Of a stretch of DNA of 64,000 nucleotides, positions 9,103-17,904 are shown piece after piece. Location of the stretch: positions 62,001 through 126,000 of the forward strand of contig NZ_JAHLEF010000008.1 of assembly GCF_018861755.1 (NCBI RefSeq), in the 5' to 3' direction. The notes beneath the pieces are model-generated. The model searched no databases, was not told the DNA's origin, and worked only from the letters and a program-made list of their open reading frames with translations. This DNA comes from Clostridium sp. CF012. Lineage in GTDB: Bacteria; Bacillota; Clostridia; Clostridiales; Clostridiaceae. The position numbers and the translations under genes are program-made. How positions within the stretch are numbered: position 1 is the stretch's first letter; every line of letters begins with the position of its first letter.

Positions 9103-9714
9103 ATGGAGAAACAAAAAATATTTGTGATAGGTGATAGTGTGTCAATACACTATGGTCCATATCTTAAGAAACTGATAAATCATAAATTTGAGTATGATAG
9201 AAAAAGGGGTATAGAACAAGCGTTAACAGATTTGGACAAACCGATTGGAGCTAATGCAGGGGATAGTGGAATGGTGATGGAGTACTTAGAAGAGGAATAT
9301 AAGAAGAATATAACATATGAAGTATTGCTTATCAATTGTGGATTACACGATGCTCGAGTAGATAGAACTTTAAATAAAATTCAAGTTGAGTTGGAAGAGT
9401 ACAAAATTAATTTAACTAAGATAATTGGAATATCAAAAACTATGGCAAATAGGATCATATGGGTTGGATTAACACCGGTTATAGATGAGATTCATAATTC
9501 AAGAAAAGAAGGGGTTTTAAGATATAGTAAAGATGTCCATGCTTACGATATTGCTGCAAAAGAAATAATGGATCGGTTTAACATACCCTGTATAGATATG
9601 TATAACTTCACTAGGAAATTGGGAACTGATATTTATTCTGATCATGTTCACTTCAAAGAAGATATTAGAGAACTACAAGCAACACTTATAGCCGATTATT
9701 TAAATTGTATGTAA
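9103..9714 (+). CDS. SGNH/GDSL-type hydrolase
   Basis: A 203-residue SGNH-fold esterase. The block I serine is in VIGDSVSIHY, the block III Asn in INCGLHDAR, and the C-terminal Asp-x-x-His in YSDHVHF. These are the four SGNH positions. No signal peptide is present, so it is cytoplasmic. CTGGAGGA lies before the ATG. The physiological ester is unknown. Confidence 0.85.
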   Translation: MEKQKIFVIGDSVSIHYGPYLKKLINHKFEYDRKRGIEQALTDLDKPIGANAGDSGMVMEYLEEEYKKNITYEVLLINCGLHDARVDRTLNKIQVELEEYKINLTKIIGISKTMANRIIWVGLTPVIDEIHNSRKEGVLRYSKDVHAYDIAAKEIMDRFNIPCIDMYNFTRKLGTDIYSDHVHFKEDIRELQATLIADYLNCM

Positions 9715-9785
9715 ATAATAAAAAATTAGGAGGATTAATATGAAGACATCAAAATCAAAGGTCCTTATCTAATATTAAGTGGGAG

Positions 9786-9938
9786 ATGGCAAAGGGTTTT
9801 GTAGTGAAAGGATCAGAAACTGAAAAATTTCTTCAAGAAAAGCTTGAATATCTGGGATTAACACCAAAAGAATATAATGAATTTATAGTATATTGGCTTC
9901 CAGTTATGAAAGAGAATAAATATAATCTGCTGTTATAA
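9786..9938 (+). pseudogene. C-terminal remnant of an unidentified gene
   Basis: A 50-codon fragment reads KGFVVKGSETEKFLQEK and then KEYNEFIVYWLP. I recall the EYNEFIVYW type of segment from the C-terminal region of longer clostridial proteins of unknown function. Just upstream, AGGAGG precedes an 11-codon ORF at 9740 in another frame that stops quickly. The pair looks like the two ends of a gene that lost its middle. Probably not functional. Confidence 0.5.
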
Positions 9939-9972
9939 CAATTAAGAAACTTAATATTAGGTGGTGAAAATT

Positions 9973-10548
9973 TTGGAAAAACAATTAGACGAAATGAATG
10001 GAGAAGAATTAGGAAGGTTGTTTCCCATTATTATAAGTGAACATGATCCAAAGTGGCATGATTTATATTTGTGTGAAAAAACGAACATTGAGCAAAGTAT
10101 AGGTTTAAATAATATTATAAGAATAAACCATTTTGGGAGCACTTCTATATATAATTTGTATGCGAAACCTACCATAGATATTTTATTAGAAATACAAAAT
10201 GATATGTATACAGAACAAATCATCTATTTACTAAAAGGCATTGGTTACAATTATAGTCCCCAGCCCAATAATCCTGCCCCACATATGATGTTTATGAAAG
10301 GGTATACTCAAAGCGGATTCAGTGGCCAAGCATACCATGTCCATGTGCGTTATAGTGGTGATTGGGATGAACTATATTTTCGAGATTATTTGATATTATA
10401 TCCTGAAATTGCAGAAAAATATGGAGTGTTAAAATTACAATTGAAAGAAAAGTATGAATTTGATAGAGAGGGATATACAAATGCAAAATCTAGCTTTATC
10501 AAAAATATTACAGAACAAGCAAGAAAAGAATTCGGAAAACGGTATTAA
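9973..10548 (+). CDS. GrpB/UPF0157 family nucleotidyltransferase-fold protein
   Basis: A 191-residue GrpB-like protein. The core INHFGSTSIYNLYAKPTID matches the GrpB signature (HxGSTxxxGxxAKPxID, with N in place of one G), which is a minimal nucleotidyltransferase fold. HVHVRYSGDW, another family block, follows. The start is ambiguous. GTG at 9961 is in frame, but AGGTGG at 9959-9964 fits better as the ribosome site of the TTG at 9973, so I use the latter. The in vivo substrate is unknown. Confidence 0.8.
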   Translation: MEKQLDEMNGEELGRLFPIIISEHDPKWHDLYLCEKTNIEQSIGLNNIIRINHFGSTSIYNLYAKPTIDILLEIQNDMYTEQIIYLLKGIGYNYSPQPNNPAPHMMFMKGYTQSGFSGQAYHVHVRYSGDWDELYFRDYLILYPEIAEKYGVLKLQLKEKYEFDREGYTNAKSSFIKNITEQARKEFGKRY

Positions 10549-10576
10549 CATCAGAGAACGAAGCGAGGTAATAATC

Positions 10577-11167
10577 ATGATAATTTGGATAAATGGAGCA
10601 TTTGGTTCTGGAAAAACCCAAAGTGCGTACGAATTGCATAGACGAATTCCAAATTCATTTATATATGATCCAGAAAATATAGGACTTTTTATAAGAAAAA
10701 ACATACCAAAACAATTAAATAGTGGAGATTTTCAAAATTATACAATGTGGCGTGAGTTTAATTATTCTATGCTAAAATATATTGCAAATAAGTATAAGGG
10801 TACAATAATAGTCCCAATGACCATAAGCAATCCGCAGTACTTTAACGAAATTGTTCTTCAATTAAGGAATGATGGATTTTTGATAAATCATTTTGTATTA
10901 TGTGCTTCAAAGGAAACCTTACTTAAACGTCTAAGATGCCGTGGTGATGGAAAAAACTCATGGGCTGCACAGCAGATAGATAGTTGTATAAATGGATTCA
11001 ATAATGAAAAATTTAAACAACATATAGATACAGAAAATTTATCTATACGAGGTGTAGTTGAAAAAATAGCATTGTTATCAAATATAAATTTATTGCCTGA
11101 TAATAGAAGTAAAATTAGAAGGGTATATGATCGCATTAAAACACAATTAAAAAATGTTAGATTATAG
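10577..11167 (+). CDS. tmrB: TmrB-like ATP-binding protein
   Basis: A 196-residue P-loop protein. Walker A GAFGSGKT is at residues 7-14, preceded by MIIWIN, and followed by ELHRRIPNSFIYDPENIG, closely matching the start of Bacillus TmrB, which confers tunicamycin resistance. A later RLRCRGDG segment supplies basic lid-like residues. I start at the ATG at 10577, behind GCGAGG. The open frame extends to 10454, but that part overlaps the GrpB-like gene and has no family similarity. Whether it gives tunicamycin tolerance here is inference. Confidence 0.8.
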   Translation: MIIWINGAFGSGKTQSAYELHRRIPNSFIYDPENIGLFIRKNIPKQLNSGDFQNYTMWREFNYSMLKYIANKYKGTIIVPMTISNPQYFNEIVLQLRNDGFLINHFVLCASKETLLKRLRCRGDGKNSWAAQQIDSCINGFNNEKFKQHIDTENLSIRGVVEKIALLSNINLLPDNRSKIRRVYDRIKTQLKNVRL

Positions 11168-11196
11168 CATATATCCAAAAATATTCTAAATATGTA

Positions 11197-11227
11197 TTGA
11201 CTCTAACCTAAGGTAGGGGCTTAGAAT
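11197..11227 (+). promoter_or_regulatory. MerR-type promoter with long spacer and dyad
   Basis: The -35 element TTGACT (11197-11202) and -10 element TAGAAT (11222-11227) are separated by 19 bases, the long spacing diagnostic of MerR-activated promoters. Between them is the dyad ACCTAAGGT (11206-11214). It lies 22 bases upstream of a gene whose product has a MerR domain, so autoregulation is likely. Confidence 0.75.
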
Positions 11228-11248
11228 AACTACAAGGGGGGTGATATC

Positions 11249-12409
11249 TTGAAAATCAGTGAGTTCGCAGAAAGAGCGGAAGTAACTGTAAAAACACTAC
11301 TTCATTATGATAAAATTGGATTATTAAAACCAGCACAAAGAACTGACTCTGGATATAGAGTTTATTGTGAAGAGGATTTTTTAATGCTTCAACAGATTAA
11401 TACTTTGAAATTTATTGGTTTGTCTTTAGCTGATATAAGTCATATTTTATCTGAACAAGTAGGGAATTTAGAAGGTATAATTCAAGTTCAAAAAATAGCT
11501 TTAGAGGAAAAGAAAAAAAATATAGAATCAGTTATAACCGTCTTTAACAAAGCTGAAAATCAAATAAAAAAAAATGGATTTTTAGAGGTTGAGAATCTTA
11601 TTGATATTATCAAGATAACCAATATGGAATATAAAGTAAAAAAACAGTATAAAACAGCAGAAAACTTCAACTTAAGAGGAAATCTCCACAGTCATAATAT
11701 TAATAAAATAGATTGGAATCATTGGTGCTTTAATAAAATGAAGTTTCCCAATAAAGCAAGAATACTGGAATTAGGTTGTGGTACTGGGGATTTGTGGAAT
11801 GAAAACAGAGGAGATATAAATGAAGGCTTGAGTATTACTGTATCTGATTTTTCTAAAGGTATGCTCTATAGTACAAAAGAAAGATTGGAACAAATTGGTC
11901 ATAGCTTTACATATGTGGAGATTGATGCACAAGATATACCTTATAAAGATGAGTGTTTTGATGTAGTAATCGCTAGGCATATGCTTTATTTTGTTCCAGA
12001 TATAGAAAAAGCCTTAGGGGAGATTCACAGAATTCTTGTTAAGGGTGGTATGTTTTATGCGACCACCAATTCAGCTGAATCTATGGCGGAACTAAATGAC
12101 CTTGTAGAAAAGTTTGACTCTAAAATAAGATTAAATAATAATGGAATGTGCGAAAGGTTTGACTTAGAAAATGGACAGCCATTATTAAAAAAATATTTTA
12201 ATGAAGTTAAAATGGATACGTTAGAAGGAAAAATTGTAGTGAATGATGCTGAACCTATAATTTCTTATAAAGCTTCTACAATAAAGGGAAGTTCAATACT
12301 TGTGGGAGAAAAAAAGCAAGCATTTAGAAAGTATTTAGAATCATATATAGCAGAAAACGGCAATATATCAATAACTACAAAAGCCTGTATATTCAAAGCT
12401 AAAAAATGA
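11249..12409 (+). CDS. MerR-family regulator fused to a SAM-dependent methyltransferase
   Basis: A 386-residue protein. Residues 1-70 are a MerR winged helix with KISEFAERAEVTVKTLLHYD and GYRVY, the classical recognition elements. Residues about 75-110 form the coiled-coil dimerisation helix. Residues about 140-300 are a class I methyltransferase (Methyltransf_11 type) with SAM motif ELGCGTGD at 174-181 and ARHMLYFVPD later. The start is TTG at 11249 behind AGGGGGGTGAT. The promoter immediately upstream has MerR architecture. The methyltransferase-like domain may sense a ligand or methylate it, which cannot be told from sequence. Confidence 0.85.
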   Translation: MKISEFAERAEVTVKTLLHYDKIGLLKPAQRTDSGYRVYCEEDFLMLQQINTLKFIGLSLADISHILSEQVGNLEGIIQVQKIALEEKKKNIESVITVFNKAENQIKKNGFLEVENLIDIIKITNMEYKVKKQYKTAENFNLRGNLHSHNINKIDWNHWCFNKMKFPNKARILELGCGTGDLWNENRGDINEGLSITVSDFSKGMLYSTKERLEQIGHSFTYVEIDAQDIPYKDECFDVVIARHMLYFVPDIEKALGEIHRILVKGGMFYATTNSAESMAELNDLVEKFDSKIRLNNNGMCERFDLENGQPLLKKYFNEVKMDTLEGKIVVNDAEPIISYKASTIKGSSILVGEKKQAFRKYLESYIAENGNISITTKACIFKAKK

Positions 12410-12512
12410 GTATTGTATTCCAATGATAGTTTATTAAAGTTATGTATAAGGGCCTCGGCCTTCGGAGGGGCAGACGTATAATACCTACCAGCCATTTCAT
12501 AAGGGGGATAAC

Positions 12513-13397
12513 ATGAAAAGATTTATGATTGGTCAATTTGAAAGATTCGATATTAAAAAGCAGAATAGAGATTTTAGAGAAGATTTTTTTGGAGTTGAAG
12601 TTACTCAAATGGAGTCACTTGGTGAGTTGCAAATATTGAAAGATAATATTGATAGTAGAAATTTAAAAATAGGCATTCATTTTCCACTATTAAAAAATCA
12701 ATGGAGAGCTAGAGATCCTCAATATCTTTCTAAAGATAATAAGACTTATGAAGAATCAATAAAGTATATGGAAAGTGAATTTGCAAGAGCAGAAGAATTT
12801 AATCCGGATTATATTTTGCTTCATTACCCAAAGCCTGTTATTTTGGATGACAATGTTGATTGGTCATCCTGGAGATTTTATGATGACACTGAACATTATT
12901 ATGAATCAGAGATATCATACAAGTATTTTGAAGAGAGAAGTAGAAATTTTTTCAGAATATTATCTGAGCAAGGTAAAAAATATAATTTTACCCCAGTTTT
13001 AGAATTGGATGGATTGAATAGATATGTATATGAAACAAATTTACTTGAAGGTTTATTAGATGAATACTCAAATGTAAAATTATGTCTTGATTTTGGTAGA
13101 ATACACTTACAAGATTGCATTGATGATAATTTTATATGGAGAGAGATAATTAGAAAGTTTGGAAGATATACTCATTTAGTACACTTGTGGAATGCTAAGG
13201 TTGATTCAAATGGCCATTACCCGGCGCTTAAATCTCTGAAGGTAGAAGATGGATGGGGAGATATGGAACCTTACTTTAAGGTTATGAATGAGGAGAATGA
13301 TAATTACAAGGTATTATTTGAACATAAGTCTGACTTAATAAGTGATATAGAGCTTGAAGAATGTTATCAGTGGATTTGTGAGCTTGTTAATATATAG
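12513..13397 (+). CDS. TIM-barrel sugar-phosphate isomerase/epimerase-like protein
   Basis: A 294-residue AP-endonuclease-2/xylose-isomerase-like TIM barrel. Candidate metal and active-site residues are seen in order: GIHFPLL, LLHYPKP, VLELDGLN (Glu), LCLDFGRIH (Asp and His), HLVHLWNAK (His) and LFEHK (Glu). This order fits the divalent-metal centre of the superfamily. AGGGGG precedes the ATG. There is no pathway partner next to it, so the substrate is unknown. Confidence 0.7.
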   Translation: MKRFMIGQFERFDIKKQNRDFREDFFGVEVTQMESLGELQILKDNIDSRNLKIGIHFPLLKNQWRARDPQYLSKDNKTYEESIKYMESEFARAEEFNPDYILLHYPKPVILDDNVDWSSWRFYDDTEHYYESEISYKYFEERSRNFFRILSEQGKKYNFTPVLELDGLNRYVYETNLLEGLLDEYSNVKLCLDFGRIHLQDCIDDNFIWREIIRKFGRYTHLVHLWNAKVDSNGHYPALKSLKVEDGWGDMEPYFKVMNEENDNYKVLFEHKSDLISDIELEECYQWICELVNI

Positions 13398-13533
13398 TCT
13401 GCAGTTCTTGTGATATACGAGTATAAAACTAAGCACTAATAAAGAATACAGGAATGTAATTTGTATAATTGCATTAGGGGGACAAATAGAAAGTAGAGGT
13501 TTAAAATGTAGAGTAAAGAGGGGGAGAAACGCA

Positions 13534-14103
13534 ATGACAAAACTTATACTTATACGACATGGGGAACCTGACTATAGTTTAGTAACAGAGCGAAATTTCA
13601 AGGGCCATGGTATTGATTTGGCTCAACTTACGCCTAAAGGAATAGAACAAGCAATGGCTACTTCTAAAGATAAGAGATTAGAGGGAGCAAGCATTATTGT
13701 ATCCTCACCATATACTAGAGCATTACAGACGGCAGCAATCATTTCAAAAGAAAGGTCACTTGATATAAGTATTGAGGTAGACATTCATGAGTGGGTACCA
13801 GATTTAACATTTAACAATATATCTGATGAGGAAGTTAAAATTGCTAGCGTAGAATGCACTAATTGTAGAGGTGAATATACTGATGACGATACAAAAAAAT
13901 GGGAAAAAATTAGTGTAGTTGCAAGTAGAGCTTTTAAAGGTTTAGAAAAGTATTTAAAATATGAAAAAATAATTGTGGTAACCCATGGTATCGTAATGAG
14001 ACAGTTTAAATATCATAACGAAATTCCATATTGTGGAATCGTTGAAGTGGATTTTTGTAAAGATTTTAAATGGTGTGGATGGGTTGAAGACCACGATAGA
14101 TAA
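13534..14103 (+). CDS. Histidine phosphatase family protein
   Basis: A 189-residue phosphoglycerate-mutase-like phosphatase. The phosphoacceptor motif is LIRHGEPDY near residue 9, with the supporting arginine in SSPYTRALQTA and the second catalytic His in VVTHGIVMR. All four catalytic positions of the superfamily appear present. AGGGGGAG precedes the ATG. It is short and cytoplasmic. The substrate is probably a small phosphorylated metabolite. Confidence 0.85.
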   Translation: MTKLILIRHGEPDYSLVTERNFKGHGIDLAQLTPKGIEQAMATSKDKRLEGASIIVSSPYTRALQTAAIISKERSLDISIEVDIHEWVPDLTFNNISDEEVKIASVECTNCRGEYTDDDTKKWEKISVVASRAFKGLEKYLKYEKIIVVTHGIVMRQFKYHNEIPYCGIVEVDFCKDFKWCGWVEDHDR

Positions 14104-14128
14104 AAATCAAGATAGGTGGTTTAATAAT

Positions 14129-14179
14129 ATGAATTATCCATCATTAAATCATAAAAATTATAATGACAAGGCATTTTAG
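14129..14179 (+). pseudogene. 16-codon N-terminal stub of a lost gene
   Basis: AGGTGG is followed by an ATG and only 16 codons (MNYPSLNHKNYNDKAF) before TAG. The ribosome site is good but the ORF is too short for a normal gene. It looks like the retained start of a deleted gene, in keeping with other stubs in this region. It could also be a leader peptide for the next gene. Confidence 0.35.
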
Positions 14180-14198
14180 ATGGAAGGGGAATTATAAT

Positions 14199-14576
14199 AT
14201 GAATGAAGATATAGTTATAAGTTTTTGGGAACTTATGAGCGAGGCATTGTTTGATAGGGTAGGAGAACTAATAGATAAGGATGCTAATATATGGTTACCA
14301 AATACAAGAGAAGTATTTAGAGGAAGAGATAAATATATTGCTTTTAATAAAAAATATCCAGGACGTTGGATAATAAAGTTAGACAAGATTTTTTCTAAAG
14401 CTGATATGGTTGTTTCAGCAGTAAAAGTTGAAGCAGAAGATAACTCTAATAGCTTTTATGCAACTTCATTCTTTATTATAAAGAATAACTCGATTCATGA
14501 AATAACTGAATACTGGGGGGATAATTGTGAACCGCCTATATGGAGAATTGAAGAATCATTATCTGAAAGATACTAG
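14199..14576 (+). CDS. SnoaL/NTF2-like protein
   Basis: A 125-residue cone-shaped NTF2-like (SnoaL) domain protein. The pattern is a helical start (VISFWELMSEALFDRV), a strand with the DANIWLP turn, FRGRDKYIAFNKKY, and a C-terminal HEITEYWGDN with a characteristic E-x-W. I start at the ATG at 14199, behind GGAAGGGG. The open frame begins at 14163 without a site. It could be an enzyme or a ligand-binding protein. Confidence 0.65.
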   Translation: MNEDIVISFWELMSEALFDRVGELIDKDANIWLPNTREVFRGRDKYIAFNKKYPGRWIIKLDKIFSKADMVVSAVKVEAEDNSNSFYATSFFIIKNNSIHEITEYWGDNCEPPIWRIEESLSERY

Positions 14577-14632
14577 TATTGAAATTATTAACAAGATGTG
14601 AAATCTTAAAAAGATCATAAAAGGAGAATTTC

Positions 14633-15181
14633 ATGTTAAATATAATCCAAAATAACTTACCAATTAAACTGTCCGATGAATATTTAATTAGATATATAAG
14701 CAATGATGACAAAAAAGATCTTTTTCAAATATATAGTAATGAGAAAATAGCAAAGTATATTGTACGAGAAACTCACTGTTCTATAAAGGATACAGAGGAG
14801 TTTATACAATTAATTAATCGACGCATGAAAGTTGGAAATAACATATATCTAGGCATTTGTGAAGAACATTCTCAAAAACTTATTGGAATTATCAGGTTTC
14901 TAGAAAAAGAGGATCCAAGTACTCTAACAATTGGATATGCGTTAAATGAAGACTATTGGGGACGTGGTATACTATATACAGTGGTAACTAATTTAATTAA
15001 ATTCATTAAGTTAGAGGGAACTTATAATAGAATATGTGCAACAGTAAAACCAGAAAATATAAACTCTCAGAGATGCGTTGAAAAGCTTAGTTTTAAATTA
15101 CAGGGCAAATTTAATAAAATCGAGATTCTAGGTAATAAGGAAATAGAAACTGAACGACTATTATATTATAGAATTTTATGA
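14633..15181 (+). CDS. GNAT acetyltransferase, RimJ/RimL type
   Basis: A 182-residue GNAT. It has IGYALNEDYWGRGI at the acetyl-CoA loop, NINSQRCVEKLSFKLQGKF near the C-terminus and an N-terminal LIRYISNDDKKDLFQIYS typical of the RimJ/RimL group. AAAGGAG lies 8 bases before the ATG. No partner gene suggests its acceptor. Confidence 0.8.
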   Translation: MLNIIQNNLPIKLSDEYLIRYISNDDKKDLFQIYSNEKIAKYIVRETHCSIKDTEEFIQLINRRMKVGNNIYLGICEEHSQKLIGIIRFLEKEDPSTLTIGYALNEDYWGRGILYTVVTNLIKFIKLEGTYNRICATVKPENINSQRCVEKLSFKLQGKFNKIEILGNKEIETERLLYYRIL

Positions 15182-15250
15182 TTTTATTAGTTATTAGGGG
15201 ATTATTATATTGACTATTAATAAACCTTACGGAAGGCTTGGTGTTAAAAA

Positions 15251-15337
15251 ATGAAGGAAATTGTTTTTGTAACAAGTAATAAAGTAAAAATAGCATCAGC
15301 GCAGAGAGATTTGAAAAATATAAAAGTTTTACGATGA
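15251..15337 (+). pseudogene. N-terminal remnant of a HAM1/RdgB-type NTP pyrophosphatase
   Basis: Twenty-eight codons reading EIVFVTSNKVKIASAQRDL, then stop. This is the characteristic beta1-loop start of the non-canonical purine NTP pyrophosphatase family (FVTSNKxK). The remaining roughly 160 residues are missing. An intact, divergent member of the family is present at 28605-29198. The stub ends 15 bases before the next gene. Confidence 0.65.
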
Positions 15338-15352
15338 TGGAGGAATTTTTAA

Positions 15353-16102
15353 ATGACAACATTTAAATATAATCAGTATTTAAGGACTGTTGAACTATGC
15401 CGAAAAAATATTGATTCATTTTCTAAATATCCATTTTCTTTAGATGCAGTACGTAGCTTGTTTGCTTTGGAGCTGCATCCAAAAGTAACTTTTATTGTAG
15501 GTGAAAATGGTACTGGAAAATCAACTATACTTGAAGCAATTGCTACATCCTATGGATTTAACCCCGAAGGCGGAACTAAAAATTTCAATTTTTCAACTAC
15601 CAGTACTCATTCAGATTTATATAAGTACTTGAAATTAGTTAAAGGAATTATAAGACCGGAAGATGGTTTCTTTCTGAGGGCAGAGAGCTTTTACAATGTT
15701 GCAAGCAATATTGATGAATTAGATAAGAATGGAAGGGGACCAAGGATTATAGATTCATATGGAGGACGTTCATTACATGAACAATCCCATGGTGAAGCGT
15801 TTTTATCCTTGTTTGTCAACAGATTTAACGGAAAAGGTTTGTATATTTTAGATGAACCTGAAGCAGCCTTATCACCATCACGACAAATGGCTATGCTTGC
15901 GAGGTTGCATGACTTAGTTCAGCAAGATTCTCAATTTATAATTGCTACTCATTCTCCAATTATAATGTCTTATCCAGATGCAATAATATATGAATTAAAT
16001 GATGGATTTAAAAAAGTAGAATATACAGATACTGAACATTACCAGGTCATGAAGGAATTTATAAACAATACTGACAGAATGTTAAGTTTAATTATGGATT
16101 AA
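15353..16102 (+). CDS. AAA/ABC-type ATPase (COG3910-like)
   Basis: A 249-residue single-domain ABC-ATPase-fold protein. Walker A is GENGTGKS (in FIVGENGTGKSTILEAIA), the signature-like motif is EQSHGEAF, Walker B is LYILDEPEAALSP, and the switch His is in ATHSPIIMSYP. There are no membrane segments and no permease beside it. The compact form fits the COG3910 predicted ATPase group. GATGGAGG precedes the ATG. Such ATPases sometimes act with nucleases, but no nuclease gene is adjacent. Role unknown. Confidence 0.85.
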   Translation: MTTFKYNQYLRTVELCRKNIDSFSKYPFSLDAVRSLFALELHPKVTFIVGENGTGKSTILEAIATSYGFNPEGGTKNFNFSTTSTHSDLYKYLKLVKGIIRPEDGFFLRAESFYNVASNIDELDKNGRGPRIIDSYGGRSLHEQSHGEAFLSLFVNRFNGKGLYILDEPEAALSPSRQMAMLARLHDLVQQDSQFIIATHSPIIMSYPDAIIYELNDGFKKVEYTDTEHYQVMKEFINNTDRMLSLIMD

Positions 16103-16168
16103 TAATTTTTAGAGCAAAAAAAATGAGAAAAAGTGATTATTTAAAAATCCACTAAAGGGGATGGCATA

Positions 16169-17569
16169 ATTCTTATAATTAGTATCATTATTACATTACT
16201 TATAACTGGAATAATTGGTTATTTATCAAAGTCTAAGGTTAAAACATCTAGTGATTTTATATCAGGTGGGAATAAGCTTGGAGTCATGGGTGTTACAAGT
16301 ATGCTTATGGGATCAATAATAGGTGGAGCATCTACTGTAGGAACAGCTCAAATGGCATATAATCGAGGGATTGGAGCAGTATGGTTTATATTTGGGCTTT
16401 CAATTGCAAGTATAATGTTAGGATTATTTTATTCAAAACAGGTAGATAAAAAATCTACAGAAACAATTCCGCAGATAATAGGAAATGCATATGGTAAAAA
16501 AGCAAGAACAGCATCAAGTATTCTATTATCACTAGGGATGTTTATTCATATTAATGGGCAGGTTATAGCCTGTACGGCCTTGTTTACTGTAGTATTGGGA
16601 ATGAGTATTACTAAAACTGCAGTAATTGTTGTATTTCTACTTGTAGCATATGTAGTATTTGGAGGCTTTTGGGGAAGCACAATGGTAGGTGCACTAAAAA
16701 CAATTCTTTTATATGGGACAAGTATTATATGTGGTATATTATTAATATTTAAGTTCAATGGAATTAGAGATATAACTTCTGTTTTACCACAAGAACCATG
16801 GTTTAATTTGTTCAGCGGAGGAGTATCATCTGATTTAGCTTCTGGAATATCTACAATAATTGGAGTATTATCAACTCAAACTTATTTTCAAGCTATAATG
16901 GCAGGAAAGAATTCTAAAACATCAAGAAGAAGCGCTTTTTTAGTAGCATTTTTAGTTTTTCCAGTTGGAATCGTGTGCACAATGATTGGCATGTATATGA
17001 GAATTCATCATCCGGGTATTTCACCAAGTGAAGCCTTTCCATTGTTTCTTATTAATTATTTAAACCCTATTTTCGGAGGAGTATGCATTGCAACTGTACT
17101 GATTTCATCTATAGCAACAGGAGCAGGCCTCACTTTAGGAATTGCAACTATGTTTGTTAGAGACATTTATGCTCAGTGCATAAATAAAAATGCTGGAGAT
17201 AAAAAACAGCTCTACATATTGAGAGGAACTATAATTTTCATTGGAATTATGACTTTGATAATAGTAATAAATAATAGTGATTCTATGATACTTAATTGGG
17301 GATTCCTTTCTATGATTTTTAGAGCTACACCAATTTTTATTCCAGTTGTTGCAGCAATGTTTTTTAGAGGCAGGATAAAAATTGAAGCAGGTATATATTC
17401 TATAGTAGCAGGACCCTTATCTAGTTTAATATGGATATTATTGGGTTTTGAAAAAATAAATTCAATTTACATAGGATTAACCGTTAGTATTTTGGTGATT
17501 TTGGGTATGAGTAAGTTTTTTAGGTATAAACAAGGTATTGATGGTACGTTACATAGTAAGAATTTCTAA
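16169..17569 (+). CDS. Sodium:solute symporter family protein, start codon unresolved
   Basis: About 466 residues with 12-13 membrane segments and the Na+/solute symporter (SSS) core MGSIIGGASTVGTAQMAYNRG-type TM2 region, split here as GSIIGGASTVG and AQMAYNRG. The first ATG in frame (16286) would remove TM1 and the conserved SDFISGGNKLG loop. The frame is open back to 16145 and encodes an obvious TM1 (ILIISIIITLLITG). No ATG, GTG or TTG occurs in frame there. AAAGGGG at 16154-16160 is well placed for an ATT at 16169 or ATA at 16166. An out-of-frame ATG at 16161 may mark a 5' frameshift. The transported solute is unknown. Confidence 0.75.
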   Translation: MLIISIIITLLITGIIGYLSKSKVKTSSDFISGGNKLGVMGVTSMLMGSIIGGASTVGTAQMAYNRGIGAVWFIFGLSIASIMLGLFYSKQVDKKSTETIPQIIGNAYGKKARTASSILLSLGMFIHINGQVIACTALFTVVLGMSITKTAVIVVFLLVAYVVFGGFWGSTMVGALKTILLYGTSIICGILLIFKFNGIRDITSVLPQEPWFNLFSGGVSSDLASGISTIIGVLSTQTYFQAIMAGKNSKTSRRSAFLVAFLVFPVGIVCTMIGMYMRIHHPGISPSEAFPLFLINYLNPIFGGVCIATVLISSIATGAGLTLGIATMFVRDIYAQCINKNAGDKKQLYILRGTIIFIGIMTLIIVINNSDSMILNWGFLSMIFRATPIFIPVVAAMFFRGRIKIEAGIYSIVAGPLSSLIWILLGFEKINSIYIGLTVSILVILGMSKFFRYKQGIDGTLHSKNF

Positions 17570-17597
17570 GCTCTAATAAATATGAGGGGGAATTAAA

Positions 17598-17864
17598 ATG
17601 ATAGAATCAAGATGTGGTATTGATTGCTCAGGATGTGAATACAAAGAATCTACTGGCTGTGTGGGTTGCGTTAATATAGAAAAGCCCTTTTGGGGAGAAA
17701 AATGCCCTGTAAAGTCATGTTGTGAAAGTAAAGAATTACTGCATTGTGGTGTATGCGAGACTTTCCCCTGTGCTTTATTAAATAGTTTTGCATATGACAA
17801 GGAACAAGGAGATAATGGTATGAGAATAGAACGATGTAAAAAGTGGGCAAGTGAGTGCAAATAA
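17598..17864 (+). CDS. DUF3795-like Cys-rich protein
   Basis: An 88-residue protein with twelve cysteines. The opening CGIDCSGCEY and the later GCVGC, CPVKSCC and CGVCETFPC match the small metal- or cluster-binding DUF3795 family. GAGGGGG precedes the ATG. The alkyltransferase-like gene begins 40 bases after its stop, so both may be on one transcript. Function is unknown. Confidence 0.75.
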   Translation: MIESRCGIDCSGCEYKESTGCVGCVNIEKPFWGEKCPVKSCCESKELLHCGVCETFPCALLNSFAYDKEQGDNGMRIERCKKWASECK

Positions 17865-17904
17865 TCAAAATCAGCTTTATAATATTAGTAGGAAGGGGCT
17901 TAAA

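Noticed and set aside
10454-10576. N-terminal extension of the TmrB-like protein
   Set aside because: It overlaps the GrpB-like gene. The family sequence begins exactly at the ATG at 10577.
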